Source of the DNA: Acanthosepion lycidas
Lineage: Eukaryota > Mollusca > Cephalopoda > Sepiida > Sepiidae
Direction: 5' to 3'
Assembly (NCBI GenBank): GCA_963932145.1
Contig: OZ010595.1
Location: 87,854,949-87,918,948, forward strand
DNA length: 64,000 nucleotides
The translations under genes and the position numbers were made by a program. Below are positions 54,771 to 64,000 of the stretch, piece by piece (position 1 is the first letter of the stretch; the number at the start of each line of letters is the position of its first letter). The notes beneath the pieces were generated by a model that had not been told where the DNA came from, ran no database searches, and was given only the letters and a program-made list of their open reading frames with translations.

Positions 54771-55509
54771 GTAAGTTTTGGAATTATTTGTTGATTCCTT
54801 TTTCAAGTGAGAGCATTGCCCACTGACTTTAACACTACTTTTCTGTCCAATGAAAATAAATATTTCTAACAGAAGTGAAAATCAATAATTTGATTCGATA
54901 AGGGTTTATAGCTTTTGGCTTAAAATTTATTTTTTCAAATTTGGACATTACAGTTGTAAGGCATTGAAAGGTCAGTGGTCAAGCATTAAAACTAGTATTA
55001 TTTGTAAAATAGGGTTATGTTATGTGTAATTTAAGTATATTGCTAGTGATTTTATTATAGAAAAGCATACAAAATTATAAATTAAGGTCAGCATTACTTA
55101 CAGAATGAGTAAGAAAAGTAAATTCACTTAAGACTCTTTTTGTGTTCATATTAATGACTGAATAATGATAATTCTAGAAAGAATGACATAAGAATCAAAG
55201 AAAATATAGACCAATAAATTAATCAGACAAAAGATGTAGTAATAGCCATTCTAATGGAAAAGTTTCTGGGGTGGAAAAGAAGTACAAAAAATAGGTTTAT
55301 TTAGGAAAAAACAAATGAAACTTTTAGCATCCACATAAGAGCAGCAAGTGAAGTATTCAGTGGGCTGTTTCATTATACATGGAAACTAAAGATATAAAGT
55401 GGTAAGCAACCTCATATAGACTGGGGCAAAAATTGTGATGGAATTGATTGTAATACAATAAACTTTACTCAGCAGAAACAAGAAATCAGCTTGGGAAATA
55501 AGATTGTAA

Positions 55510-56978
55510 ATCCATTAGTAATAATAAGATTGGAAAGCCATCCCTAATAATAAGATTGGAAAGCCATCCCTAATAATAAGATTGCAAAGCCCTCCCTAAT
55601 AATAAGATTGCAAAGCCCTCCCTAATAATAAGATTGGAAAGCCCTCCCTAATAATAAGATTGGAAAGCCCACTCTAATAATAAGATTGGAAAGCCCTCCC
55701 TAATGATAAGATTGGAAAGCCCTCCCTAATGATAAGATTGGAAAGCCCTCCCTAATGATAAGATTGGAAAGCCCTCCCTAATGATAAGATTGGAAAGCCC
55801 TCCCTAATGATAAGATTGGAAAGCCCTCCCTAATGATAAGATTGGAAAGCCCTCCCTAATGATAAGATTGGAAAGCCCTCCCTAATAATGAGATTGGAAA
55901 GCCCTCCCTAATAATGAGATTGGAAAGCCATTCCTAATAATGAGATTGGAAAGCCATTCCTAATAATGAGATTGGAAAGCCATTCCTAATAATGAGATTG
56001 GAAAGCCATTCCTAATAATGAGATTGGAAAGCCATTCCTAATAATGAGATTGGAAAGCCATCCCTAATAATGAGATTGGAAAGCCCTCACTAATAATAAG
56101 ATTGGAAAGCCCTCACTAATAAGATTGGAAAGCCCTCACTAATAATGAGATTGGAAAGCCCTCACTAATAATGAGATTGGAAAGCTCTTCCTAATAATGA
56201 GATTGGAAAGCTCTTCCTAATAATGAGATTGGAAAGCTCTTCCTAATAATGAGATTGGAAAGCTCTTCCTAATAATGAGATTGGAAAGCTCTTCCTAATA
56301 ATGAGATTGGAAAGCTCTTCTTAATAATGAGATTGGAAAGCCCTCCCTAATAATGAGATTGGAAAGCCCTCCCTAATAATGAGATTGGAAAGCCCTCCCT
56401 AATAATGAGATTGGAAAGCCATTCCTAATAATGAGATTGGAAAGCCATTCCTAATAATGAGATTGGAAAGCCATTCCTAATAATAATATTGGAAAGCCAT
56501 CCCTAATAATAATATTGGAAAGCCATCCCTAATAATAATATTGGAAAGCCATCCCTAATAATAATATTGGAAAGCCATCCCTAATAATAATATTGGAAAG
56601 CCATCCCTAATAATAATATTGGAAAGCCATCCCTAATAAGATTGGAAAGCCATTAGTAATAATGAGATTGGAAAGCCATCCCTAATAATATTGGAAAGCC
56701 ATTCCTAATAATAAGATTGGAAAGGCATCCCTAATAATAAGATTGGAAAGCCCACTCTAATAATAAGATTGGAAGGCCATCCCTTATAATAAGATTGGAA
56801 GGCCATCCCTAATAAGATTGGAAAGCCATCCCTAATAAGATTGGAAAGCCATTAGTAATAATGAGATTGGAAAGCCCTCACTAATAAGATTGGAAAGCCA
56901 TCCCTAATAATATTGGAAAGCCATTCCTAATAATAAGATTGGAAAGGCATCCCTAATAATAAGATTGGAAAGCCATAG
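55510..56978. repeat. 26-bp minisatellite, about 55 copies with block-wise variants
   Basis: The unit is of the form AATAATAAGATTGGAAAGCC plus a variable 6-base end. Variants are grouped: AATGATAAG with CCTCCC (55690-55880), AATGAG with CATTCC (about 55920-56050), CTCTTCC (56185-56330), AATAATATTGG with CATCCC (56480-56640). The grouping is typical of local expansion by slippage or unequal exchange. A few units have lost 3 or 9 bases. Confidence 0.97.
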
Positions 56979-57159
56979 CATATTCAAGATAGATGAATCA
57001 GTGATGAAAGCGATTGCTATCTGCATGAAATACTGGAATGCGAACTTCACTGTTGAATGAGAGTCACTAGAGATAGAATCCTTCATCATTGCAGTCCAGA
57101 AGAAAAATCGAAATCATAAACTGATAACTGTGCATGTGACTTTGGTTTGAAAAATATTA

Positions 57160-57560
57160 TTAGCACAATTCAGAGAATATCCTGGATAACAAATCAGAAA
57201 ATGCTTCCAAATTTCAACATTCAGGCTGACCACGTCATTGGAGCAAGAAGACCAGCTTCAATTATTTTGTGTTGAGAAAAAAAGCTGTCAGATTCTCGAT
57301 GTAGCTGTGTTAACAGAGTGAGAAACTGGAAAAATATCAGGACCTTGCTTGAAAGCTGTCAATGAATATGAAAGGTTAGTCATGCTCATAATAGTAGGCA
57401 CACTTGGAACTATACCAAAAGCACTAGAAGCAAGATTTACTGTGTTAAAAACTTTAATAAGGCTTGAAATTGTACAATGATACTGCTGGGGAATGAAGAT
57501 ACTGAGAAAGCTGTTGAGGAGATTTGTCCTCGTAGACATCTGCTGGGAATATGCAAATGC
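57160..57560 (+). pseudogene. LINE ORF2 C-terminal remnant
   Basis: Shortly after the minisatellite, fragments across frames read FQISTFRLTTSLEQEDQLQL, QILDVAV, then LVMLIIVGTLGTIPKALEAR and FTVLKTLIRLEIVQ, ILRKLL. These match the tail of a LINE ORF2 (DFNIQTDHVIGARRPDLV...IIDVAVP...PIVIGALGTxxKxLExWL...TARILRKVL). Stops and frameshifts show it is dead. An earlier piece (56985-57080) may belong to it. Confidence 0.75.
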
Positions 57561-57629
57561 ATGAAGTATAAACAAATAATGTTTTATAAATTTATAGATT
57601 GATCTTTGTTCCTTCATTTATTATGACAT

Positions 57630-57915
57630 GTGTATGTCTTTGCTGTAGATACTGGCATTTGTATGTCTTTGCCGTAGAGACGGGCACGTGTATGTCTTTG
57701 CCGTAGAGACGGGCACGTGTATGTCTTTGCCGTAGAGACGTGCACGTGTATGTCTTTGCCGTAGAGACGGGCACGTGTATGTCTTTGCCGTAGAGACGGG
57801 CACGTGTATGTCTTTGCCGTAGAGACGGGCACGTGTATGTCTTTGCCGTAGAGACGGGCACGTGTATGTCTTTGCCGTAGAGACGGGCACGTGTATGTCT
57901 TTGCCGTAGTGACAG
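57630..57915. repeat. 29-bp minisatellite, ~9.8 copies
   Basis: GTATGTCTTTGCCGTAGAGA plus CGGGCACGT repeats almost unchanged from 57662 to 57905; the first copy is diverged. It is GC-rich (over 50%) in an AT-rich setting. All three - strand frames are open because no frame contains a stop; the resulting 89-102 codon frames are artefacts. Confidence 0.97.
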
Positions 57916-58047
57916 ACTTCAATATGTATTGAATTTATACAAAGTTCTATTCAAATTAAAACCTATTTGGCAAGAATAGGAAAAGAATGTGACAATCAAA
58001 TAATAACCAGAAGTTGTATTTGCAACATTGCATATTAATGTGGATGA

Positions 58048-58079
<32 letters not shown>

Positions 58080-59369
58080 CCTACCAACCCCTCACTGAAC
58101 ATCAATATTGCAGAATATAAGAAAGGCATTCAATTACCAAGTTTGAAATTTCAGAATGTATCTGGAGAAAAGTAAATTGAAAGAAACTGTGTCCATTAGA
58201 TGTGTAGAAAATTGTAAGTCAGGATTGTGTGTATTTCTTTTTTGACAGATGGACAGCAATCTTGTATAAAATATAGAATTGTCTGTCACATGGTACACAG
58301 TGAAGATTAGTGTAAGTGGTTGGTTTAATCAATATATAACTGTTGTTGAAATATTGGCTGATCCTATTATCCTTCTTCAATGTTTGATCATTAAAATTTT
58401 AATTTTTGCAATTGGGATGAACTTCAGTTTTTTTTTTTTTTTTCAGTGTTTCTTTTTTTTTAAAAATATTGATTCATACAAACTCTTTTCCTTGTTGGTT
58501 GTCAGTCATTTTATCTTCTGTACTTTCTGGCCTATTTTTATATTTGCTAACATTTTCAGAATGTTGAGCCAAATGCATTATTTAATTTATTCTTATTCTG
58601 CTGTCCATGTCAAAGGGAGATAACTCTTATTTAAGTGTTTTTATTTTCTCTTTAATCAATTTGCTTTTGTGGTGCAGTTTCTGCTTCTCCCACTGAACCA
58701 GAAGATAGAATATATTATTGGAAAGTTTCTGAAAAAAAGTCGGTAAATTTTATCTCATATGGCAAAGTGCATGTATTTTTTGGTGATAGTCCTCGTTGAT
58801 GATTTCACAATTTTTCTGGTGGTCAGTTTTCTTGAATAACCATTATTAGCTGGGATTTTAAGCTAGTTTCTGTCAATGGTTGAAATGAGGCCACAACAAA
58901 CAATCATGGATTTTAACAATGTATTTATTTAACCATGCACCACTCCGAAAATGTATTTTTGATGAATATTTAATTTAAATAATTTATATATTTTTCCTTC
59001 AATATTTAAATGACATGAAATTATATATAAAAAATAAATCTACTTGAAAGATAGATGTTTATGGATAATGGTGGCTATTGATTATACTACATATTTAAAC
59101 AGCAATGTTTATTTTGTTTTTCTAATCTTCATTTTTTGGTGACTAAAAAATCATAATTTTTTTCTGGTTGACATATTGTCCATCAGAAAAAGATACAGTT
59201 TATGGTTTAGTTTAACATACTCACGTTGTAAACTGAACCCCTCATTAGAAACTTAAAATTTTAAAAATATGCTAAAAATTTCAGGCTTTTATTGGAAACC
59301 TCAGAAAATTTGGCAGCTCATCTTTGTTGACAGATACAAGCCCGCCTGCAATACATTTGATAAATTATT

Positions 59370-59705
59370 TACACTATTTTTATTTGGGCTATTGTTCTCA
59401 TCATATATGTGGTTATCACAATGTTTCGGTTGTTGTACCCTCCGGCCTTCCTCAGGTGTATATTGATCTGGGTAACATACAAGAAATTCTGAACTAAACC
59501 CTTTATTTAATATATAGGATTAGATTGTTCTTGTTCCAGTGCCCATGTCTAGGGATATTTTGTCTATTTCTTATTTTTAGTACTGCTCAGTTATTAGTTG
59601 CCTGTTTCCATAGAATCCAAGTACACACTGCTCATCCTAGAGATTGAACTCAGAACCATTATATCACCAAATTTATGAACTAACAGTTTAATCCACTAGG
59701 GCGGT
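59370..59705 (-). repeat. SINE family A, near full-length
   Basis: On the - strand: head CGCCCTAGTGGATTAAACTG with B box GAGTTCAATCTC, then GAGCAGTACTAAAAATAAG, ATATCCCTAGACATGGGCAC, ATAAAGGGTTTAGTTCAGAA, CCTGAGGAAGGCCGGAGGGT and CCGAAACATTGTGATAACCA, ending AAATAATTTATC. This copy defines the family (about 335 bp) and places the many short tails in the window. Confidence 0.85.
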
Positions 59706-59774
59706 GACCTGTAGGACAATTTGTTGTAGTGAACTTGGAACCTACAGTAAATTGTGATTGTGAGTTCATTTGTG

Positions 59775-60195
59775 CCATGTCTCTTCTTGGCTCTCCACAA
59801 ATATTCCTGTCCTTTGTAGCTCTTAATAAATTTTAACATTTTGTTATCTTTCTTAAATGTTCTGCCATCCATTTACTCAGGCTTGTTAGGTAGGTTATGC
59901 ATTATTTTCCTCTGATCCTCTTGCCTTCAATCTGTCCTACGAGTTTCAAATTTTCCAAACCTTCTTTCCTTATGTGCATTAAAAATGTCAACTGTCACTT
60001 CCTGATGTTATGTATAAGTGTCTTTTTTGTTTCCATTTTCTCTAAAACTTCATCATTGTTTATTCCATAGTATTCTCAGAATACTTCTGTAGAAACACAT
60101 TTGTTGCTTCAAGTCTCTTCTTCATCTGTGAGGAGATTGTCCAGCATTCACTGCCATAAAGGTAGACTGATATTACATTACAGTTCACTACTCTT
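59775..60195 (-). pseudogene. LINE ORF2 C-terminal fragment
   Basis: Follows the same order as the remnant at 41030-41720 on the - strand, ending with GGCTCTCCACAAATATTCCT. Broken by stops. Confidence 0.7.
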
Positions 60196-60959
60196 TTAAG
60201 TAACTATGAAAAAAATAAAATCAAAATAAAAGTTTTGTTAAATACATTATTAATTAGTCATTCTATGTCAAATCAACAAGGGTCTGACCATCACTGACAG
60301 ATTTTTTTTCAAATATGGTACACTTATAGAGCTTCATGATATGTATTAAATGGTACCCATTTTATATCTACAGATCAAAGGGTCCCTTTGACCTTTGGAA
60401 AAAAGTCACAAAGTTTAAATATCAATATCTCAGTTGTTTTTTCATCTACAAAATTATATACCATTTTAAATTTTTTTTTTCTTTCCTGTGTGTTCGACTC
60501 AAGCATAAAAAAAATGTAAGCAACTTTAATACTAATTCTTGTGCAAAATTTAAGCAACCCAATTACTAGTTAAAATCAAATTTTCCTTTTGCATTAATTC
60601 TTCAGTCATTCTCATTGGAATCCATATAAATCGTATTTTATTTGATTTGCATTATTCAGCCGCGTCCGTCCTTGTTAGCCACTTCGTCAATCCAATGCAC
60701 AAAATTCTAAATTTCTTAAAAAAAAACAAAAACCTTTTACTGTAATCTCAATATTGCTAACGGCATAGACGAGTCAAGGGAAATAACTTTATAATTAGAT
60801 GCTAGCAGACTTGGAGTTATCTCCCTTACACATTTTCTGTACCTTTGTAAATTTATGCTAAATTTTGAATGAATGAACGTAGTGATCTGACTAGACTGGA
60901 AATTAGTTTATCCCCAAATTCACTAAGGAACACTTTAAACTTATAGGCCATTGTCCATT

Positions 60960-61190
60960 TTGAGTTCAATCCCTAGGTTTGATAGTACAGATAAACTCAA
61001 ACTCAGTGCAAACAGGAGTAGTAATAACTGGACAGTTAACCAAAGATGAGATATCCTGAAACATTGATGTTATAATGAGAACAATCTATCCCTGTAGATT
61101 GAATAAAGGGTTCAGTTCAAAATTCCCCTAATGTTAATTTGATCAACTGACATTAATCCAACTGTAAATAATGTAAATGGGGATAACTCC
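60960..61190 (+). repeat. SINE family A copy
   Basis: GAGATATCCTGAAACATTGA, AACAATCTATCCCTGTAGAT and TGAATAAAGGGTTCAGTTCA, ending AACTGTAAATAATGTAAATG. The CCTGAAGAAGGC part is deleted. Confidence 0.75.
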
Positions 61191-61239
61191 TCGTTTCAGA
61201 AATTGAAATGGTTAGATTAATTGTACAGTGACAGTGTAC

Positions 61240-61730
61240 ACTCAAAGTGTTTGGAAATCATTATTCCATTTTACTAAGGCTCTTAATTCTGCAGCAGTGA
61301 AAAGACAGAATAGACTGCAAATAAAAATAATGAATTATTTTCCACACTGCAACCCGTATCCCACAGATGAAATGTCTCCAGCTATTCACTACTATATTGC
61401 TATGGCAAACGTTCGGACAAGTTACATTCCTTAGTGCAACCAGCTTGGATGTAACATACCATGTTCATAGTGGCAAACCATCCCCATTCTCTTTGTGTTC
61501 CTTTGATAAAAAGTAAGTTCCACTCAGACAGCTTCTTTCCCCAGAACTGTTATTTTGTAGAACAAACTCCTGAGAGAATGCTTCTCTTACAACTTCAATC
61601 TTGGTCTCTTTCAGTTTCAGGGTCAACTGATATCTGCCTTAAATGTCCTCATAATACTCTCTAACTTTCCGCTTCCCTCTCCCACTCCCCTACAGTAACC
61701 CTCTACCTTGATTGACCTTTGGGCCTTGCA
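61240..61730 (+). pseudogene. BS/Jockey-like LINE C-terminal fragment
   Basis: The + strand encodes VPLIKSKFHSDSFFPQNC and then, with a frame change, RMLLLQLQSWSLS, a decayed SFFPRTAxLWNxLPxECF...NLxxFKxRVNxHL. The earlier part ALNSAAVKRQNRLQ equals LLDxxQRRxxRL. Confidence 0.65.
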
Positions 61731-63356
61731 TTGTGTGAATTTTTTACTTTGATGTTCACTCTTTACAATGACCAGGAGCCACTCAAAGTAGAGGGTTACA
61801 GAGTAAAAGGTACCTCCCCAAGCAAGGTGATAATGCCACCAAGAAGTAAGGAGCCATTGAAAATGAAAGAGAAGGAAAAAACTTTAGAGGAAACCAGAAA
61901 CCCAATCCTAAACAAGGGATAAGCTACTTCTCCTGTTCAAAAGATTGAGGAGGAGTGTGAACTGGACAGTGGGAAAACATATCTACTCCTACTGAGGGAA
62001 AATAAATATAAATAAAAGTGTTAGGTGGACATATTAGAAGTATAGAGTTGAAGTAGATTTTAGAAGGAACAAGAAACAAGGAATACAACTCTACTTCTGT
62101 TCAAAAAATTGGGCCAGAGTGTGAACCAGATGATAGACAAACCTGTCTACTGCTGTTGAACTAAATAAAATTTTAAAAAAAGCTCTTAGTGAGATTTGAA
62201 CTCATCTCCATTTTGTTGACTGGATGCTTGGCAAATGTTCAGCTGCTTTAAATGCTAAACTATGAAAACTTGAATATTGATTTGAAAAAAATATGGCACT
62301 GACAGAAGATATGCAATAGAACAACGATTTATGTGTTGGAGTTTATTCTGCTCATCTTCCTACAAAGCTATGCAGGTTACATAAGGGATAATAGCTTGGC
62401 AAAAGGTCAGTGAGCTGGATTTGAATTTCAGCCAAGTTTGATACATTCCCTTTCACATTACCTGTGGGAAAAGGTAGAAAAAGTTGAAATACAAATACCA
62501 TATGTAAACATAGTATGGTGCATGCTATTCAGTCATTGAAAAAAAAATATGGTGTTTATAATTAACTGTAGCATGAAGTTGTGGACTCTAGGATTTCGAC
62601 TGTGGTTTAATTAAGAAAAAAATGCTGTAAAATTGCGATAAAAAAAAAAAAAAAAAAAAGCAACCAAAATAAAAGAAGTCGATAATAACATTAAATGAAG
62701 ACTACTGGTTGATAGTACTTCATCAAAATGAAAGTAAAAATTATGCTGTTTGGAAAAAATTTGTGGACTTGTCAAAAGTAGTAAATAATTATTTGAAAAT
62801 TCGATAATTTTATTTTTAGTAGAAGAGGTAATATGTTACCATATGCAATGGAGGTAATTTACCAAGATTGTATTTGTTTTTTTTAATGTTCACACTATAA
62901 AACGCCCAAAGGACCATTAAAGATAGAGGTTACACTGAAGGTTTTTTTTTTTGTTGTGTGGATTGGTAATAGTAAGGGCTGCAGTTTATGTGGATATGTG
63001 GGAAATATAACGGTTAACCCTAGATATGAAGAGGTTGAAATTATAGACTTTGGAAAACCACCCGCCGGGATTCTATTCCACAAAGAATCAGACCTTGGGA
63101 AGAGTCTATCTGAGTAGAACTTAGTTGTTACTAAAGGAATATAAAGGGAATGACAGTGGTTCTGGTAGATTTTTAGAACAATGATTAGTCAGAGCTTGGC
63201 TCAAAAATCATATTATTACTGTGTCAAATTTAAGACTCACTTGTGTCCTTGTCCCAAGTAACCTGAATTACTAAATATCTGTATGAGAACATTTCTATCG
63301 CACTGTGTTTAAAGATATAGTTAGCATAATGTCATCGTCATCATCATCAAATGTCC

Positions 63357-63609
63357 AATTTAGTTGAGTTAGTCTTTGGGCAGTTGGTACACAGAAAAAG
63401 CTAGGTTTAGAAAAGACTCTTGTCATTAGCAAAGATTCCCTGTCATTGTTTTTGCAGATGATTCATTTAAATTCGTTAACAAATGATCATCAGCAGAGAT
63501 TCACTCTTTTCAACCAGTTTTTTCTATGAACCAACTATTTAAAGGTCTTTTCTAAACTATAGATTTTTTATGTGTATCAACTACCTAAAGACTTTGACTC
63601 AACTAAATT
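63357..63609. repeat. Foldback element, ~62-bp arms
   Basis: AATTTAGTTGAGTTAGTCTT is matched, inverted, by AAGTCTTTGACTCAACTAAATT read from the other strand, and GGTTTAGAAAAGAC by GTCTTTTCTAAACT. The arms are about 90% identical. Confidence 0.85.
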
Positions 63610-63668
63610 TGACTCCTTGGAATTTATGTGCATATGTTTCAAACCTTTCTTTTAAACATCTTTTGTTA

Positions 63669-63769
63669 ATAGGTTGGTGCAAAAATAATGTCGTAATAAC
63701 ATCGTTTTTGACATTAAAAAATATGTCGAAAAACGACATTATTACGTCATTATTTTTGCACCAACCTAA
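63669..63769. mobile_element. mariner MITE (101 bp)
   Basis: Ends AGGTTGGTGCAAAAATAATG and its inverted match, with TA at the right. The stem extends through ACGTAATAAT and the apex contains AACATCGTTTTTGAC. Third copy of the family in the window. Confidence 0.92.
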
Positions 63770-64000
63770 TAAATATGATGGATAAAGAATTTTACTAATT
63801 TTTTATTTAGTTTTTCAACAGTTCTTAAATTTTGCCATATGGTGAGGGTGTACAAAATTGTCCATTATCATCGATTGTTCAATTGCTTTCAGCCACTTTT
63901 GCCATTTTCAATGGAGTTTTATTTTGTTTTGGTGTTTATAGTCATATTTTCTTTAATTTTATTTTATTATTCTTTGGAATTCGAACATTCAGATTTTTAG

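Larger units (their letters stand above)
48585..54566 (+). other. Intron 15
   Basis: The longest intron (6.0 kb). It holds a SINE (48660-48855), a 30-bp tandem repeat, an unidentified 139-codon frame (49311-49730), a probable solo LTR (49726-50069), LINE pieces (50735-51015, 53025-53260), a composite SINE (51060-51478), a Tigger-like end (52640-52820), CT-rich sequence (53770-54049) and a foldback (54160-54353). 51970-52640 and 53270-53760 show nothing recognised. Confidence 0.7.
54771..64000 (+). other. Sequence after the last visible ATP7 exon
   Basis: Expected to be intron, as the M5/M6 exons are still missing. It contains the two minisatellites, a LINE remnant (57160-57560), a SINE A copy (59370-59705), a LINE tail (59775-60195), another SINE A (60960-61190), a LINE fragment (61240-61730), a foldback (63357-63609) and a mariner MITE (63669-63769). 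54780-55500, 58080-59260, 60200-60960 and 61770-63300 contain nothing I could identify with confidence. Confidence 0.65.

Noticed and set aside
53763-54129. Frames rich in Ser, Leu, Phe or Arg, Glu
   Set aside because: CT-rich low-complexity sequence.
57592-57922. Three overlapping - strand frames as a repeat protein
   Set aside because: All arise from the 29-bp minisatellite having no stop in that strand.
63990-64000. TTTTTAG at the very end as the acceptor of the next exon
   Set aside because: Nothing beyond it can be read; the match may be chance.

Overview
The window is animal nuclear DNA: GT-AG introns of about 0.7 to 6 kb, very AT-rich non-coding sequence, long (TA)n microsatellites, and a dense load of SINEs, LINE fragments, foldback elements and minisatellites. 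The protein is metazoan. The repeat types (tRNA-headed SINEs, Penelope-like and BS/Jockey-like fragments, abundant MITEs) suggest a mollusc, probably a cephalopod. That last step is inference, not something read directly.

One host gene runs through the window on the + strand: an ATP7A/ATP7B-type copper-transporting P1B ATPase (ATP7), from 4732 to 54770 and incomplete at both ends. Seventeen exons are visible. In order they encode the last two heavy-metal-binding (HMA) domains (GMTCASC, GMTCSSC), membrane helices MA, MB, M1 and M2, the actuator domain (TGES), M3, the copper-binding helix M4 (CPC), the phosphorylation site (DKTGT), the nucleotide-binding domain (SEHP, GCG), and the rest of the P domain ([14 protein letters not shown]). 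Exon phases agree at every junction and give 889 visible residues. The exons for M5, M6 and the cytosolic tail are not found in the last 9.2 kb, and the exons for earlier HMA domains and the start codon lie upstream of the window.

The most interesting feature is a tandem pair of alternative exons (33344-33535 and 36300-36491). Both are exactly 192 nt, phase 0/0, with intact reading frames and good splice sites, and both encode the same CPC helix segment. They share 38 of 64 residues, yet 27 of those 38 use different codons. This points to an old duplication kept under protein-level selection, and to two pump isoforms differing at the copper-translocation helix, its lumenal approach and its cytosolic end. 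Including both would keep the frame but add a second M4.

Layout: 1-4731 upstream sequence with a ~540-bp higher-order tandem repeat; 4732-16489 HMA exons and MA/MB; 16490-29714 M1 to M3 and the actuator domain; 29715-40784 the duplicated M4 exons among transposon remnants (hAT, mariner, Penelope); 40785-54770 the P and N domains, with a Helitron-like element and a probable solo LTR in the introns; 54771-64000 non-coding, with a 1.5-kb 26-bp minisatellite, a 29-bp minisatellite, LINE and SINE remnants and mariner MITEs. No host gene was recognised on the - strand.
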